From NCBI GenBank assembly GCA_001630475.1, contig KV419397.1:317758-381757 (forward strand): 64,000 nt of DNA. Reading direction: 5' to 3'. Both the position numbers and the translations under genes were made by a program. The DNA comes from Sistotremastrum niveocremeum HHB9708 (Eukaryota > Basidiomycota > Agaricomycetes > Sistotremastrales > Sistotremastraceae). This document shows, in pieces, positions 13,777-25,106 of the stretch. Within the stretch, counting starts at the first letter, position 1. The number at the start of each line of letters is the position of its first letter. The notes under the pieces are model-generated. The model was not told the DNA's origin, did not search any database, and saw only the letters and a program-made list of their open reading frames with translations.

Positions 13777-14819
13777 ATCCAGACTGAGCTGGACCCTGTG
13801 GCGTCGATTGGCTTCTTGATGAAGATCTCGAGAAGGCCCGCATCTTGGTCGCCCTCCGTCGAGTGTAATTCAGCCTCTAGACTGCTCAAGACCATCAAGT
13901 CTCCAGGCTTCGTGTTCATACAAAGAGCCATATAGGGAGCCGGTGGTGACACCTGCCTGATCCGATCCATACGGATTTTCTGCCGACGCAGACGCGGTCA
14001 CATGGAATCCCGTCCTTGATCCATTAGCCAATGTCTTCCATACATGTAACCAAGCCGACTTCTCGAAATAGCATCTGGATGCCGTACGCGGGACTTCTGG
14101 GATCACAATCGGACTCATTTTGGACCATTGGGTGTTGTAGATTGAAAGAGCTTGGCGGAATCGATTCCTGTAATACAAGGGGATCCCTGATGTCACATAA
14201 CAGACGAGTAGAAGGGTGGCACCAAGGATACTGAGTTATACACATCCTGGGTCCTGTAAAACAACTTGAGAGAGGGCAGTCTACCGAGCGTGGTAACGAC
14301 TGACAAGAGCGTGCTGACCTGGGTCACCGCACGAACGCAGCTCAAGGAATTGTCTTCGTTTGAAGGAGGGAGAAGGCGAAAGCGCAGGCATATTGTAACA
14401 ATATTTAGCGATACGACCAGTATTCGACCGCAGCAATTGTTGACATCGGCGTCGTCGCAGCGGAAGCAAACTGGCAGGATTACGTAAAGACGATCGACAC
14501 ACAATGAACATCTGGATTTTGTTTGGAATTGAAAGGGAATTCTCGTAAGATCACCCCTACCCTGTATTTCCCAGCTGGTGAAGAAATCAGAGAGGTTCAT
14601 GATCAGCTCAGCCTGAAACCTTGTTTTCGCCCAATATGGCAAGAAAATGTGATCCCTGTCGTTACCGGATGCTCATCCGAAGAGCGCTTGTGAGCCATTG
14701 GCCATGGTTGTTCAGACATGATCTGATTTATTCTTTCGCGTTCTACTGGTGCATTCATCTGTTCGGGTCACTTAGGTCTATACGCCGCGTTTCAAGTTGA
14801 AATTGTCGGAAAAAGTGCC
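13777..14819. other. Unassigned region between acyl-CoA synthetase and SEC5
   Basis: About 1 kb without a gene I can name. The minus strand has several overlapping open stretches of 70-150 codons (14642-14193, 14196-13870, and 13970 running back into the synthetase 3' end). One contains the readable run YFEKSAWLHVWKTLANGSRTG. No domain was recognised and the frames do not join convincingly. It could be a small poorly conserved minus-strand gene overlapping the synthetase tail, or chance open frames plus the SEC5 promoter. Confidence 0.35.
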
Positions 14820-17800
14820 ATGGGACGTTCTGATTTTGCGGTTGATGAGGCTTCTCTCCTCCGAGCCTATGGAATTTCCACAGTAGAGCCAACGTACGCC
14901 ATTGTGGTCTGATTTTGGCCTTATTGATAAACGCCAGGCTAGGTCATGGGAAGAAGTTCAGCACGATCTAGAGGACGCGATAGCGGTCACTAGTCCGACT
15001 ACGAGCACGTATGATTCGGAAGTCAGAGATCCGTTGGGTTTGGGGACGTCTTTTGAGTAAGTCAAGTTATGATTCTAGCTCTAGTCAATTAGTTCTGATA
15101 CTTCGAGCAGTTACACGCAGCTTGACATGGAATCCAGTTCGTGGCAAGACGCAGAAACTGAGTGTTGTAACTGACAACTTGTGCTCCCAGAGGCAGCGAC
15201 TATGATCAGCTCCAAACATTTCGACCCCAAAGTGTTCCTTTCTACCATACACCCCAATGCCACCTATCAAGACCTCACACAAGGCATCAAGCATCTTCAA
15301 AGTTCCATTGAGGCCCGATCTGAGGCAATCCGAATATTGGTCGAGGACAACTTTGATCGATTCGTGGCTGTGAAGGCTAGTACGGATGGTAAGCACGTAC
15401 CATCGTTCTCTTCCCCTCTACTCTGATCCCAATTCGCCCAGCTCTATATGCCGACATGAAGGATGGCTTATTGGCGGAGGAGACTGAATATGCATCTGTT
15501 CCTCTCAAGGAACACTTAAAGCGTCTGTGTTTTCACTTCCTCCTTTGAGAAAAGCTGCTCATCTGTTGCGCAGTTGCCACTCAGAAAGCTGATCAAATAT
15601 TCCTTCCCGTACTTGAGAACGCCGCAAAGACCGAGAAAGTCCGATCAACCCTAGGCGTTTTCGAACGCTCGAAGTTCTTCTTCAACTTGCCAGGATCGCT
15701 TCGTGAAAACGTTGACGCTGTCGGTTTACACCATTCTTTATCTTCATTGGTCTCCTTTAACCGAAATGGGATAGGGGAAGTATGACGCTGCCTTGCGCGA
15801 CTACAGCAAGGGCAAGTTTCTCTTGGAAACCAAGCCCGGTCAATTGCTGTCGGCGACTGGCGAAGCGAAGAAAAATGACGAACAGCAAAAGCGAATTTTG
15901 GACAAGGTGTGGCAGCAAGTAGAGCGCGTCATGACGAGCATGCGAACGACATTATTGGATAAGCTCGCGGATGGCACCCGAGCGGTAGAAGAGCAAGAGC
16001 GAACTATTGAGTATGTGTTCTGCTCGATCTCAGATGTCATCCTCATTGTCCTCAGGATCCTACTCGAATTGAACGGTCCAGAAGACCCTGTTTGGGTGTA
16101 TTTCGACAATCAGCATCAGCACATAATGGAAAGGTTGGCTAGCATATCTAAGGCATCGGAGGCTGCAGTGGAAGGTGAAGTCTAGCACAACCCCAATCCA
16201 GTAATCTTAACTAACTGCCCCCCTGCAGACGCGAAGGGTAAATTGAACCCAGATATGCAAGACCCGGATAGAGCCACCGAGCACCTTGCAATTCAACTCC
16301 GGGATTGTCTTTTGGCGCTGAATTCGAAGCAGCCAGATGAATCAACAAGTGTGTCGTTATTTCACCCTTTTCGTTGATAACTAACTAATGGACTCAGTCT
16401 CGAGCACGGAAGGCCAAGAAGTGTGGCGCTCAATTCTGGACTTGGTTAAGAACGTTTCCGAAGTCATTGTGTCCTCTCTGCCAAGTTTTTGGAAGATCGC
16501 TAAGGGCTATATGGATGGTAAACTGAAGAAGGTGCGCTTTCGGTTATATTGTTCTACTCATTCGCTTATTGTAATTGTGCAGAAAACTGCAAGTTCCGCA
16601 AGTCGCCGCTCTCCAGTTCAATGTCGTACTATGGCACTCGATGTCATTCAGAAATACATATCCGTGCTGTCCTCCTTCTTCTCGTTATCCGATAAGGCCG
16701 TGGTGTCTTCTCCGAGCTCGTCTCACGGCTCCGTGGCTCCGTGGCTAATACCCGGAACGAATTCAATCACAACAGCCTACTACCTCAACCGCATCCTCAG
16801 CGAGTTGAGCGACTATATTGGAGAAATAGGCAGCATCAGTACCGAGGTTACCCAAGGCGAGACTGGAGATGCAGGCTTGAAGGGCTTATTGGATAGTATG
16901 CGGTGGAAATTTGAGGACGTGTTGTCATACACATGGCTTCGCGGTAAGCTGAATTTGATCAGTCGAGCTTTTAGACCCTGATGTGCGCAACCAGATGCGC
17001 GAATTTTCTATTACCTCGAAACATGGGAAGCAGATCCTCGGAATATGACGATCACTCTCTATCTTTCGGAGATCCTGAAGTATCAAAAGCACATCACGAC
17101 GGCCGCGTTTACAATTGCCGGCGGTCTTGATACATCGAACCTAAGTCGAGGGGTGATTCAAAATCCTATACAACAGGAATACACTCGGAAAATCACGAAG
17201 TCTTTCCTGGATGCATTGTATGCATTCCTAGATGGTCTCGTGCACTTGGCGTCCGAAGAGACTCCTGCCATCTTACTCCCTCCTTCAAGGGATCCTTTTG
17301 TCAACGGAAAGCCTGCCACCATACAAGGCGTACGCCGAGTGGTAGACTTAAACGACGCTGTTTGTGCTTTTATTATCTGCTAAATGAATATCTCTGAATT
17401 TTCACAGAACACCCGGTTACTTCTTGTCGTATCCAATTTGATTCATGTCAATGAGACATTGATCCCAACGATGATCGACCAGCTTCAAACGGCTCTCGGT
17501 GTCCAGGTCGAAGAAGACCGAAGGGTATGTTTTCCGATCGGCGATATATTGATGGTCCTCATTCGCATGACTATAGACCATCCTGGAGGTAACGGGCGAA
17601 CTTGACAAGACCTTATTCGACGATTTCGTTAAGAGAAGGGCTTCGCCTATCACATCCATCATCCGAGCCGGCGTCCTGGATGATTCGATTGATTGGTATG
17701 AAATGCCACCTCCGAAAGGTATGGCTGTTCTATGTCACCCAGAACGAGGAAGTTCGACTCATCAACATTTATCCCATTTGATAGAGGTGCGACCATACAT

Positions 17801-18403
17801 ATACGAAGTTCTTATTAGCCTGGTGGAGATCCATGCGCATGTTAGCACGGTTGCTAGAAAGTTGCTAGAGAGAAGTCTCAATGCCATCATTGAGATCGTC
17901 ACCCAAGAGTGCATTATGTGTTTCAAGCAAGTGCCGAAGTTCGGTATGGGAGGGATGCTGCGAGTACGTCGTTGCTTGATGACCTGCAACCTTCTTGGTC
18001 TCACCCTTTCGCATTTCAGGCGACCCTTGAAATCGAATTCATGCATCAAACAATTATGTATTACACAACACCAGCTGCTACCGCTACACTGGCCGAAGTA
18101 TACAACCAGATCTCGCATTCGTATGCACGTCGGCCTGGAGATGAACAGATTCAAACACATCTCGATGGTGTTAAGAAGACTTTGGCGGAAGCAAGGAGAG
18201 GTACAGGTATCGAATTTATGTGCTTCAGAGCACCGCGAACCGATGCGGATAAGAAGAAGGATAAAGAGAAAGAGAAAGATAAGGACAAGGACAAGGACAA
18301 AAATGTAGAGACGGATTACGAGCGCGAGCCGATCACATCACCGGTACCAGCACCAGTGCCTCCCACCCCACGACGGAGAGACATCAATCGAAATCGAATT
18401 TGA
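14820..18403 (+). CDS. SEC5: Exocyst complex component Sec5
   Basis: Sec5 is a subunit of the octameric exocyst, which tethers secretory vesicles to the plasma membrane at growing hyphal tips. The N-terminus [20 protein letters not shown] is typical of fungal Sec5. The conserved block [19 protein letters not shown], then [20 protein letters not shown] and [11 protein letters not shown], identifies the family. Later blocks are [14 protein letters not shown] and, near the end, [10 protein letters not shown]. The 5' end has small exons: 14820-14893, 14943-15056, a 26-nt exon 15111-15136, then 15191 onward. Frame is kept only with these junctions. The C-terminus has a lysine/aspartate repeat tail before [10 protein letters not shown]. 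It converges with RMD1, 175 bp away. Confidence 0.9.
18247..18303 (+). repeat. Short imperfect tandem repeat coding a Lys/Asp/Glu tail in SEC5
   Basis: A purine-rich run of AAGGAC/AAAGAG-like hexamers encodes an alternating KD/KE stretch near the Sec5 C-terminus. The last three units (AAGGAC) are perfect copies. It is probably a disordered charged tail and may vary in copy number between strains. Confidence 0.7.
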
Positions 18404-18578
18404 TGCACTCGTCGAAGATGCTAACGATTTTATGTAATTTATTTTGAGTACTGATTTTCCTCTACTTTTGTCTGTCATTAGGGTATAGTGTAATGCAAAT
18501 AGTGTACAGTGACTAAAAATCCAAATGTGCGAAACCAAAACAACCGCAACGAAGCCATGAAACGGACGTCGGCTGAAA

Positions 18579-20364
18579 TCACTTGGCTTCGGCGAACAAG
18601 TCAATAAGGATAATGACAACACCCAGAACAATCTCGACCACTAGCAAAGCGATTACTATCTGTTCAAGCCACTCCGAATGACGACTTGTTACAGACTCTT
18701 TGAGTAGCTGCAACATGTCTTGGAGTACCTGAAGAATATTCTTTAAGCAATGGTTCTTCGGAGAGAGAAAATGCTGACCTCGACTCTGGAGTTCAGGAGA
18801 TTGATTCGTTGAGGCATTTCCAGATAGCTTCGCGCAGCTTCATACAGAGGTTGCAGATCAGGGAAGCTCTGTGCACAACTTTTGAATGTCGAATCCATGT
18901 GCAGCACTATGGGCTTACCCAGAAAACTTCGGGGGAATCTACTACGCTGCCCACGGAATTTATGTCCATTCTCAGGACGAAAAGCTCTCCAATTTGCTGC
19001 ATAATTTCTGAATGAGGTACTCTAATCTTCCCAGTTGTCGAGATGGTATCGGGAAGGTCTTTGGTTCGCTCAATTGTTGCGTGTATCAAAGACTCGAACT
19101 TGGTGAAGCGATTAGAGTCTGCACGGGATTGTTAGAGCACCGTTACTCACTACTGAGATCTTGACCGACTGTGCGAGCGCATGAGATAACGATAATTTGG
19201 TCCTGGTTTTAATCATTAGCGACTGTGAACACGAAACCAGCACACGTAACGTACATATAGCTCGACCCTCGACGCAAGGTGATGACATCATTATATATGC
19301 TATAGGTGAAGGTATTGAGTCCCAGGGATTGGGCAAGACACTTCACAACGTACCGACTGTAGTTCGCGTAATAAAAGTTGAGGTCTTCCATCTCGACATC
19401 GTCAGGATCCAGTTTCTCCACTTCGAACCGTTTTCTAAACATCACGAAGCTCAGACGTCGGATTGAGCGAAGGGCATAATCGGCCTGCTCACATCGATGA
19501 CAGAAATCTCTTCTCTTGAGCCTCGGTCATACCCCACATGACAACAACTCCGTATCCAAAAAGAAAAATGTCTGCATCTGCGTCCTGTTTCGAGAACTTG
19601 CTGACTTTTCGTTGGCTTGTGGCGGGAACTTCAAGGTTCAGCAAGTCGCCAGTGGGTGGCCCACTCGGAGGATCATTCTGTGGTTTTGATGGGAGAGCAT
19701 CCTCGTCATATCGATATGGGGTATAGATGACATCGTCGATGAGGCGAGCGTTTGTGTGGTAGGATGCTTTACGAGCGCTGAAGAACTTCATCAAGTCTTG
19801 CAGTTCATAAGAACTGTCTCAAAGTCAATTTTTGCACGTAGGAAAGGATCATCGCGGCAAAAGTACGCACGAAGCAGTTGAATACGCCGTGACACGGGGT
19901 AATGACTTTGCCTTCTTTTTGGTGAGACGAAGCGCGTCTCTTCTTGCGGTTCCCGCTGGAATTTGAGCAATCTGGGTATAGACCTGGGCAATGCACGTCA
20001 ATATCTTTGTTTCCCGCATCCGACTTCTGAGTACGCACCTCTACGTCGTCCTCAGCATCCCTGTCTTCGCCATCTTCATCGTCGCTTTGGTCTTCATCTG
20101 CATCTCCTGAACCAGCTGATTCTCTCTGTTCGACCGGAGGTTCCGCTTTGATCTGAGACTGTGTTGCGGGGTCTGGTTGGTCAGGTAGCACTTTGAGCTT
20201 TTGTGCCACTTTCGTTGTCCTGCAGAAAAGCGAGCAGGTCCGGTGAGACTTGAGAAATTCAGCGAATAATTAGTTGCGAACCTATTTGCTCCTTTAGCTT
20301 TTAGCTCTGCGGCTGGTGGGCGGCTGCTATTTGGCGACGGCGGTGGTGGAGGCTGCGATGACAT
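18579..20364 (-). CDS. RMD1/RMND1 family (DUF155) membrane protein
   Basis: This belongs to the fungal Rmd1/Sif2 group of DUF155 proteins. Yeast Rmd1 is cytosolic and needed for meiotic nuclear division, while the mammalian relative RMND1 is mitochondrial. The start MSSQPPPPPSPNSS leads through an intron to RTTKVAQKLKVLPDQPD and an acidic linker. The core DUF155 motifs follow: LIDDVIYTPYR, DADIFLFGYGVVVMWGMTEA, PDDVEMEDLNFYYANYSR, IYNDVITLR and KLSLSHALAQSVKIS, then IGELFVLRMDINSVGSV. A hydrophobic segment close to the end, QIVIALLVVEIVLGVVIIL, is the expected C-terminal membrane anchor. Several short introns are present. It is tail-to-tail with SEC5. Localisation is inferred from the family only. 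Confidence 0.85.
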
Positions 20365-20612
20365 TTAGGCTCGTCGATCTTCGAATGACAGCGGTCAGAG
20401 TCGTAGGAGGGCCCTGGGCTCGGGCTCGGTTCGTGCCGATCATCATACCCATTCGGCATGACGAATTTATCTCCTTGCACTTTTTCATTCCGCACGCTTT
20501 GGCACATGTATCAAATTGGAATCGATAAATAAAGATAGTAAAAATAGGCCTTGGGTACAGACACGTCTCCAGATTGCAGAACAGCACGGTTGGTAAACAT
20601 CAGAGGCGGCTT

Positions 20613-21884
20613 TCACCTAGTAGAGACCAGCGCCTGAACTTGGGTGTCCTTTGCAACTTCATTGTCAAGGCTGCGTTGGAGACCACGCTGTTCGAAGACA
20701 GGAAGACCCTCTGCCCACTCTTCGAGGGTCTTCTTGCCCACGGTTGGCCAGAGCAGACAAGATCTCTTTATGACTGCCGATATCGAAGGTGGGATCACCC
20801 CCAGGAAATCTTCGTAGGCAGCGACGTGCTGATTCCGAACAGTTCCCAAGAACTGGGAGAATTTCTGAGGGACAGGAGGTTGCGGAGCACTGAAGGTCTT
20901 GCCGGGAATAGGGATGTAGGTTATTTTAGACGCATCCACCAATCCTAAGGCGAATTGTATCGGCACCCAAACGACAGCATACACTGCGCGAGGAATATCT
21001 CCGTACAATTTGAGGATATGTTTGATATTCTGGCCTGGGTAGTCGGTCTGATCGGTAGACCATGCTTGAGGAATAGCGTCGTAAACATTACGAAGATTGC
21101 TATTCCAAGCTTGGTAGGGAGCCGGGCCTAAAAATTGCAGCGGGTTGAACTTGCCAAATAGATTGGCGAAGTTCTTGTTTCCCGGGGTTGGGCCAGCGGT
21201 CGGGAATGTGAGGACGTTCTTTAGGGGCTTCGCCTGCTGCAATTGCAGAATGAGTGCGGTCATGGGTGTCAATGCTCCACCGAGCGAGTGACCTGTAAAG
21301 ACGATACGAGGTGCAGTCTCTAAGGTGGATGGCAGGTTTTGCAAGAAATCGACAATAGTGGTACCGGGAGATCTGGCGCTCGGTGGAGCAGTTGTGTTCA
21401 GCAGAGTATAGACGGCTTGCGCGTCCCCGAGGGCGATGTATGTTTTGGTGTTGTCATCGATATCGGTGGCCGCAACGGGGACCTGCTTGATATTGGCAGC
21501 GAATTCGTTGAAATCGACGACGGGTCGCACAACGAAATCTTCTTTGAGCCAAGCGTATGTGCTCGCAGTCCCAGCGATAGAGACCACGTAGGTGTCGAAT
21601 GTCCCGTCATGGAACTGAGCGGCAGGGTGATGACCGATAAACCATGTATTATCGGGGCCAGTTTTCTTGTCGGATTCCCACCATTCCAGCTTATGCTTCC
21701 AAACTGTGGGTCCCCAGACGACTTCCCAGCCCGCCATGCCTTTGTCTTTAAATTCGGAGATGTAGTTCGGGACGAGTTGTTCGATGGAACTTTGGAGTTT
21801 GGACAGCGGAGCCTTAGTGTCCAATAATGCATTAGAACACAGGGACGTCGCGAAAACTTGTTGATGTATATCCCATTGCGCCAT
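20613..21884 (-). CDS. Class 3 lipase-like hydrolase, single exon
   Basis: An uninterrupted 423-residue frame, the only protein gene here read without introns. It has the alpha/beta-hydrolase nucleophile elbow GHSLGGA at residues 198-204 with Ser200. It also has the upstream VVSIAGT strand (100-106), which matches the oxyanion side of fungal lipase_3 proteins. A likely catalytic histidine sits in RNQHVAAYEDFL. No secretion signal is visible at the N-terminus MAQWDIHQQV, so it is probably intracellular, unlike the classic secreted Rhizomucor-type lipases. The substrate is unknown but is probably an acylglycerol or another ester. The long plus-strand frame at 21339-21827 is its antisense shadow. 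Confidence 0.85.
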   Translation of the reverse strand: MAQWDIHQQVFATSLCSNALLDTKAPLSKLQSSIEQLVPNYISEFKDKGMAGWEVVWGPTVWKHKLEWWESDKKTGPDNTWFIGHHPAAQFHDGTFDTYVVSIAGTASTYAWLKEDFVVRPVVDFNEFAANIKQVPVAATDIDDNTKTYIALGDAQAVYTLLNTTAPPSARSPGTTIVDFLQNLPSTLETAPRIVFTGHSLGGALTPMTALILQLQQAKPLKNVLTFPTAGPTPGNKNFANLFGKFNPLQFLGPAPYQAWNSNLRNVYDAIPQAWSTDQTDYPGQNIKHILKLYGDIPRAVYAVVWVPIQFALGLVDASKITYIPIPGKTFSAPQPPVPQKFSQFLGTVRNQHVAAYEDFLGVIPPSISAVIKRSCLLWPTVGKKTLEEWAEGLPVFEQRGLQRSLDNEVAKDTQVQALVSTR

Positions 21885-23006
21885 GGCTTGTGGTATCGCT
21901 AGATTGATGAAAATGAATACGCTGCGACAACAAATCTAATGACTTCCAGACGTACATCGTGGTGTGTGGCTTGGGGCGAGAAAACGAATACGGAACTTCA
22001 GATGAAGAGACAGCCAGGTCTCTGGATCGCTTTATGTATCTTGGCCTGTTTTGCACGATTGACGAGAAACCTACATGACACAGGGCAGTAGGATGAGAAA
22101 GACCGGAGCACTTCGGGACACAGCAACTTCTTCGTACCTCGGACATCGTACACATCTCGCGCCAAGGCCGCCTGGGGCACTATCATCGGGAGCGGCAGTT
22201 GGTAGGCCTGCACTTCCACATCACGCTAGCATCTTTCCCGGGAGGATGAGGCTTAATCCAATTAAAACTGAAGTTGAAGACAGGATGCGGAGCATGTAGG
22301 AGCTCGTCGATCAATCCAGGAACGCTCTAATCAAAGTTGAGTTCAGACTTTCCAATATGCGGAACCAATAGGAATACCTTTGTGTGCCAGACAGACGCCA
22401 TACTGTTCTCTCAGCGCCCAACTTGATAGCAAAGTGGACCTGATTCAGAACCTTCGCTCGCCCTGGAGCTTGCCCTGGAGAGTGAGAAACCCCATAAGAC
22501 TCTCGGCCAGTTTTGTCTCGAGTACCGAAACATAGATATTATGGTCAAGGAGATCGTGAAGCGTCCCTTCGAACGAGAATAAAGGCGTGAATGCTAGGCA
22601 TTCACAGGAATCAGGTACATCCAGTGCCCCTATGGGAATTCTATGGCGCGCCAGCCGTGGGTTTGGGATGAGCAGGACGCCGGGTATCCTAAGCGCTACG
22701 GGGCACTGGTCTCAGGAGACATTCAAGTGAGCATGATGCTTTGACACAGTTGATCATGGATTATGTTTCTGATTGAGTAGCAAGCTAGTCGTGTGCCACG
22801 GAAGGGACGTTCTTCGTGTGGCTGATTCGAATCGGCGGGTATTGAACAAACCGGACAGTCAAAAGTCTGCTGCACTCATGTTTGCAGGGGGTAAAGAAAT
22901 GTCCAAGAAATAATTCAATAAGGAAAAGTTCCATGTACATCTACACGTATCCAAAAAATATACAACAGAGTAGATCCCAACTCAGACCCGTCGATAGCTA
23001 CCGTCT
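21885..23006. other. Intergenic region between lipase and MutY genes
   Basis: About 1.1 kb upstream of the lipase start and downstream of the MutY stop. Only short frames without recognisable motifs occur. A 10-bp palindrome GATTCGAATC lies near 22824-22833. No RNA gene or transposon ends were recognised. Confidence 0.4.
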
Positions 23007-24992
23007 TCAGCTTTTCTTACGCGACTTCTTCGTCGAGGCGTGTTTTCCTTCCGCTAGACCTACGATTTCTTTCCATATCTTCAGGACCCCCGTGCCAACG
23101 CTACATGCGGACAGGCATAAAGTAAGTTCCTATTCAAGTATTTAAGAGAAAGATAACGTACTTTGCATGTTCAACCTCCTCAGCTTTGACCCATTTCAAT
23201 TCAATCTTCTGAGATCTTTCTTCATTGACCTTTTCTTCGACTAACTCACTCTCACTAAACTCGTCATCGCTGTCCTCGAGTACCTTTCGCTTCTTTGTTG
23301 ACTTCCTTTTTGTCTTCGGCTTTGTCATCGAGGGACATGACATAGGCTTCAGATGGGGAGGCTCCGATCCTCCTTCTAGGATCACCCATATCGGCCTGTA
23401 CGTCTTGCGGATATGCGAGAAAACATGTGTAACTGGAGGAGCATGTTCGACATGCACCAGCTTGAGCGAGCCCTGCGGCAAACTCTCCGTCGGCGATGTT
23501 ACATCACTGACTTCGCCAACGGGTGCTGTCTTCTGGAAGAATGAAGAAATAGAACCAGGGGGAGGTTTCCGAGTAGTCTTTGAGTACTTCTTCGCTTGTG
23601 ATATAGTCGAGGACGTCAGATGGGGAGCGGTGTGGAGGACTTCTGCAATTGGGCCTGATATTAGATCCTCCAACTGTTGGTCTGAAGATGACGCTTCGAC
23701 GCAAGGGGTATTTGGAAAGTTCCACAATCCGCCTAGTAGGCCTGTATTACAGGTCGTGTCATTTACGGACTGCCACACTAAGATGCACTCACCATCATCC
23801 GGTCGTTTCTGAAGAACCAATCTACGATCTTCACCGCTTCTCCATTCGAGTGCAACAACAAGATCTGTTTCTTCTCGTGCTTTCTTCCGCTCGATTTTCA
23901 TGGGGTATCGAACAACGCCGAGGTCCGCTGACAAGACGTGGGGTGAACACGTCGTGCACAAATCTTCAATATCTTCGAGGTTAGGGTTCGAGGCCTTACT
24001 CTAGGAAGATCAGCCATAGGCCGATTGAAGGGATATGTAAGTACCTGAGTTTCTTGGTACGCACAGCATCCGTCGCGCAGAGGACAAGAGTCACAGATCG
24101 GATTTCTAACTCGACAAACAGTGCTTCCTAGTTCGATTAAAGCCTGATTGACGTCTCCTGGAAAATCACAATTTTTGTCATCCACAAAAGCTTTTGCGGC
24201 ATCCCATAGAATATCCAGAGTGGCTTTTGATTTCGTGGATGCGTGGAGGGCTAGCAGCCGCGACAAGAGTCGGTGGACATTGCCATCGAGCTACGTGCAC
24301 AGGCGTGAGGGGTGCGGTAGTGTGGTGAAACCAAAGGAGGTGACTCACGACAGGGGCTTGGACTCCATAAGCTATGCTTGCAATGGCTCCACTACTATAT
24401 CTGCCGATTCCAGGGACCTCTTTCTCCATCTCCTTAGGATCTTCGGGCAACCTGCCATTGAACTCTTTCACAACTTTCTGTGCGCCAGATAGGAGACGCG
24501 CAGCGCGTGAATAATAGCCAAGACCTTTCCATATCGCGTTCACGCTTTCGGAGTCGGCTGCAGCCAAAGCTCTGATGGTAGGAAATCTGATTAAGATGAG
24601 TCAAATGTTGAGGAAAGAGGGAAGGCGACATACTTCTCCATCCAGCGATTATAGTATGGAATTACGGTGGCGACCTGGGTTTGCTGGCACATGATCTCTG
24701 AGACCCAGACCTGATAAGCCAATTGTGCCCGCTCGTCTGGATCTTTGGAAAGGGGTTCATGAAAAGCTCTTCTCCAAGGCATAGCTCTTACAGCATGTAC
24801 CTCTTTATACCATTGAAGTAGCGAGACACGCAACGGTCGAACCTGCGTTTGAGAGAGGACATGCTGAGAATATGAGTGTTGAACTGGTTCAAGCGTCGAC
24901 AGAGTTGGTAATCCATCCAACTCGTCTTCATAATCGCTTTCTTCAATAGCCTTTGCTTTCCGCTTGACTCCGGAAACCTTTTTCCTCGACAT
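23007..24992 (-). CDS. A/G-specific adenine DNA glycosylase (MutY/MUTYH)
   Basis: MutY removes adenine mispaired with 8-oxoguanine in base-excision repair. The start MSRKKVSGVKRKAK suggests a nuclear-localising basic tail. Catalytic-domain motifs in order are WVSEIMCQQTQVATVIPYYN (catalytic Glu), WKGLGYYSRA, the helix-hairpin-helix VPGIGRYSSGAIASIAYG, and GDVNQALIELG with the catalytic Asp. The 4Fe-4S ligands are complete in CRVRNPICDSCPLRDGC (C-X6-C-X2-C-X5-C). The C-terminal NUDIX-like 8-oxoG recognition domain includes LLGGLWNFP and the VTHVFSHIRKTY region. The last exon reads VGTGVLKIWKEIVGL and ends in a lysine-rich tail. Several introns interrupt the frame. All key residues are present. 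It is divergent from the BTB gene with a gap of only 114 bp. Confidence 0.93.
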
Positions 24993-25106
24993 TATCAAAG
25001 TCGATTGTCGAAAGCAGGTTGTTCGATGCAGCGCGACCGTGTTATTTGTCCTTGTTGTTCAAAGCCTTCAACTGTCCCCTTGAGTCCATTTGTCTCACTC
25101 CAGTAA
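24993..25106. promoter_or_regulatory. Shared divergent promoter, MutY gene and BTB gene
   Basis: Only 114 bp separate the two start codons, which point away from each other, so both transcripts must initiate within this stretch or within each other's 5' end. No clear TATA box was seen. A bidirectional promoter is inferred from spacing alone. Confidence 0.5.

Noticed and set aside
21339-21827. 162-codon plus-strand frame across the lipase gene
   Set aside because: It is antisense to the lipase, whose full 423-residue frame carries the catalytic motif.
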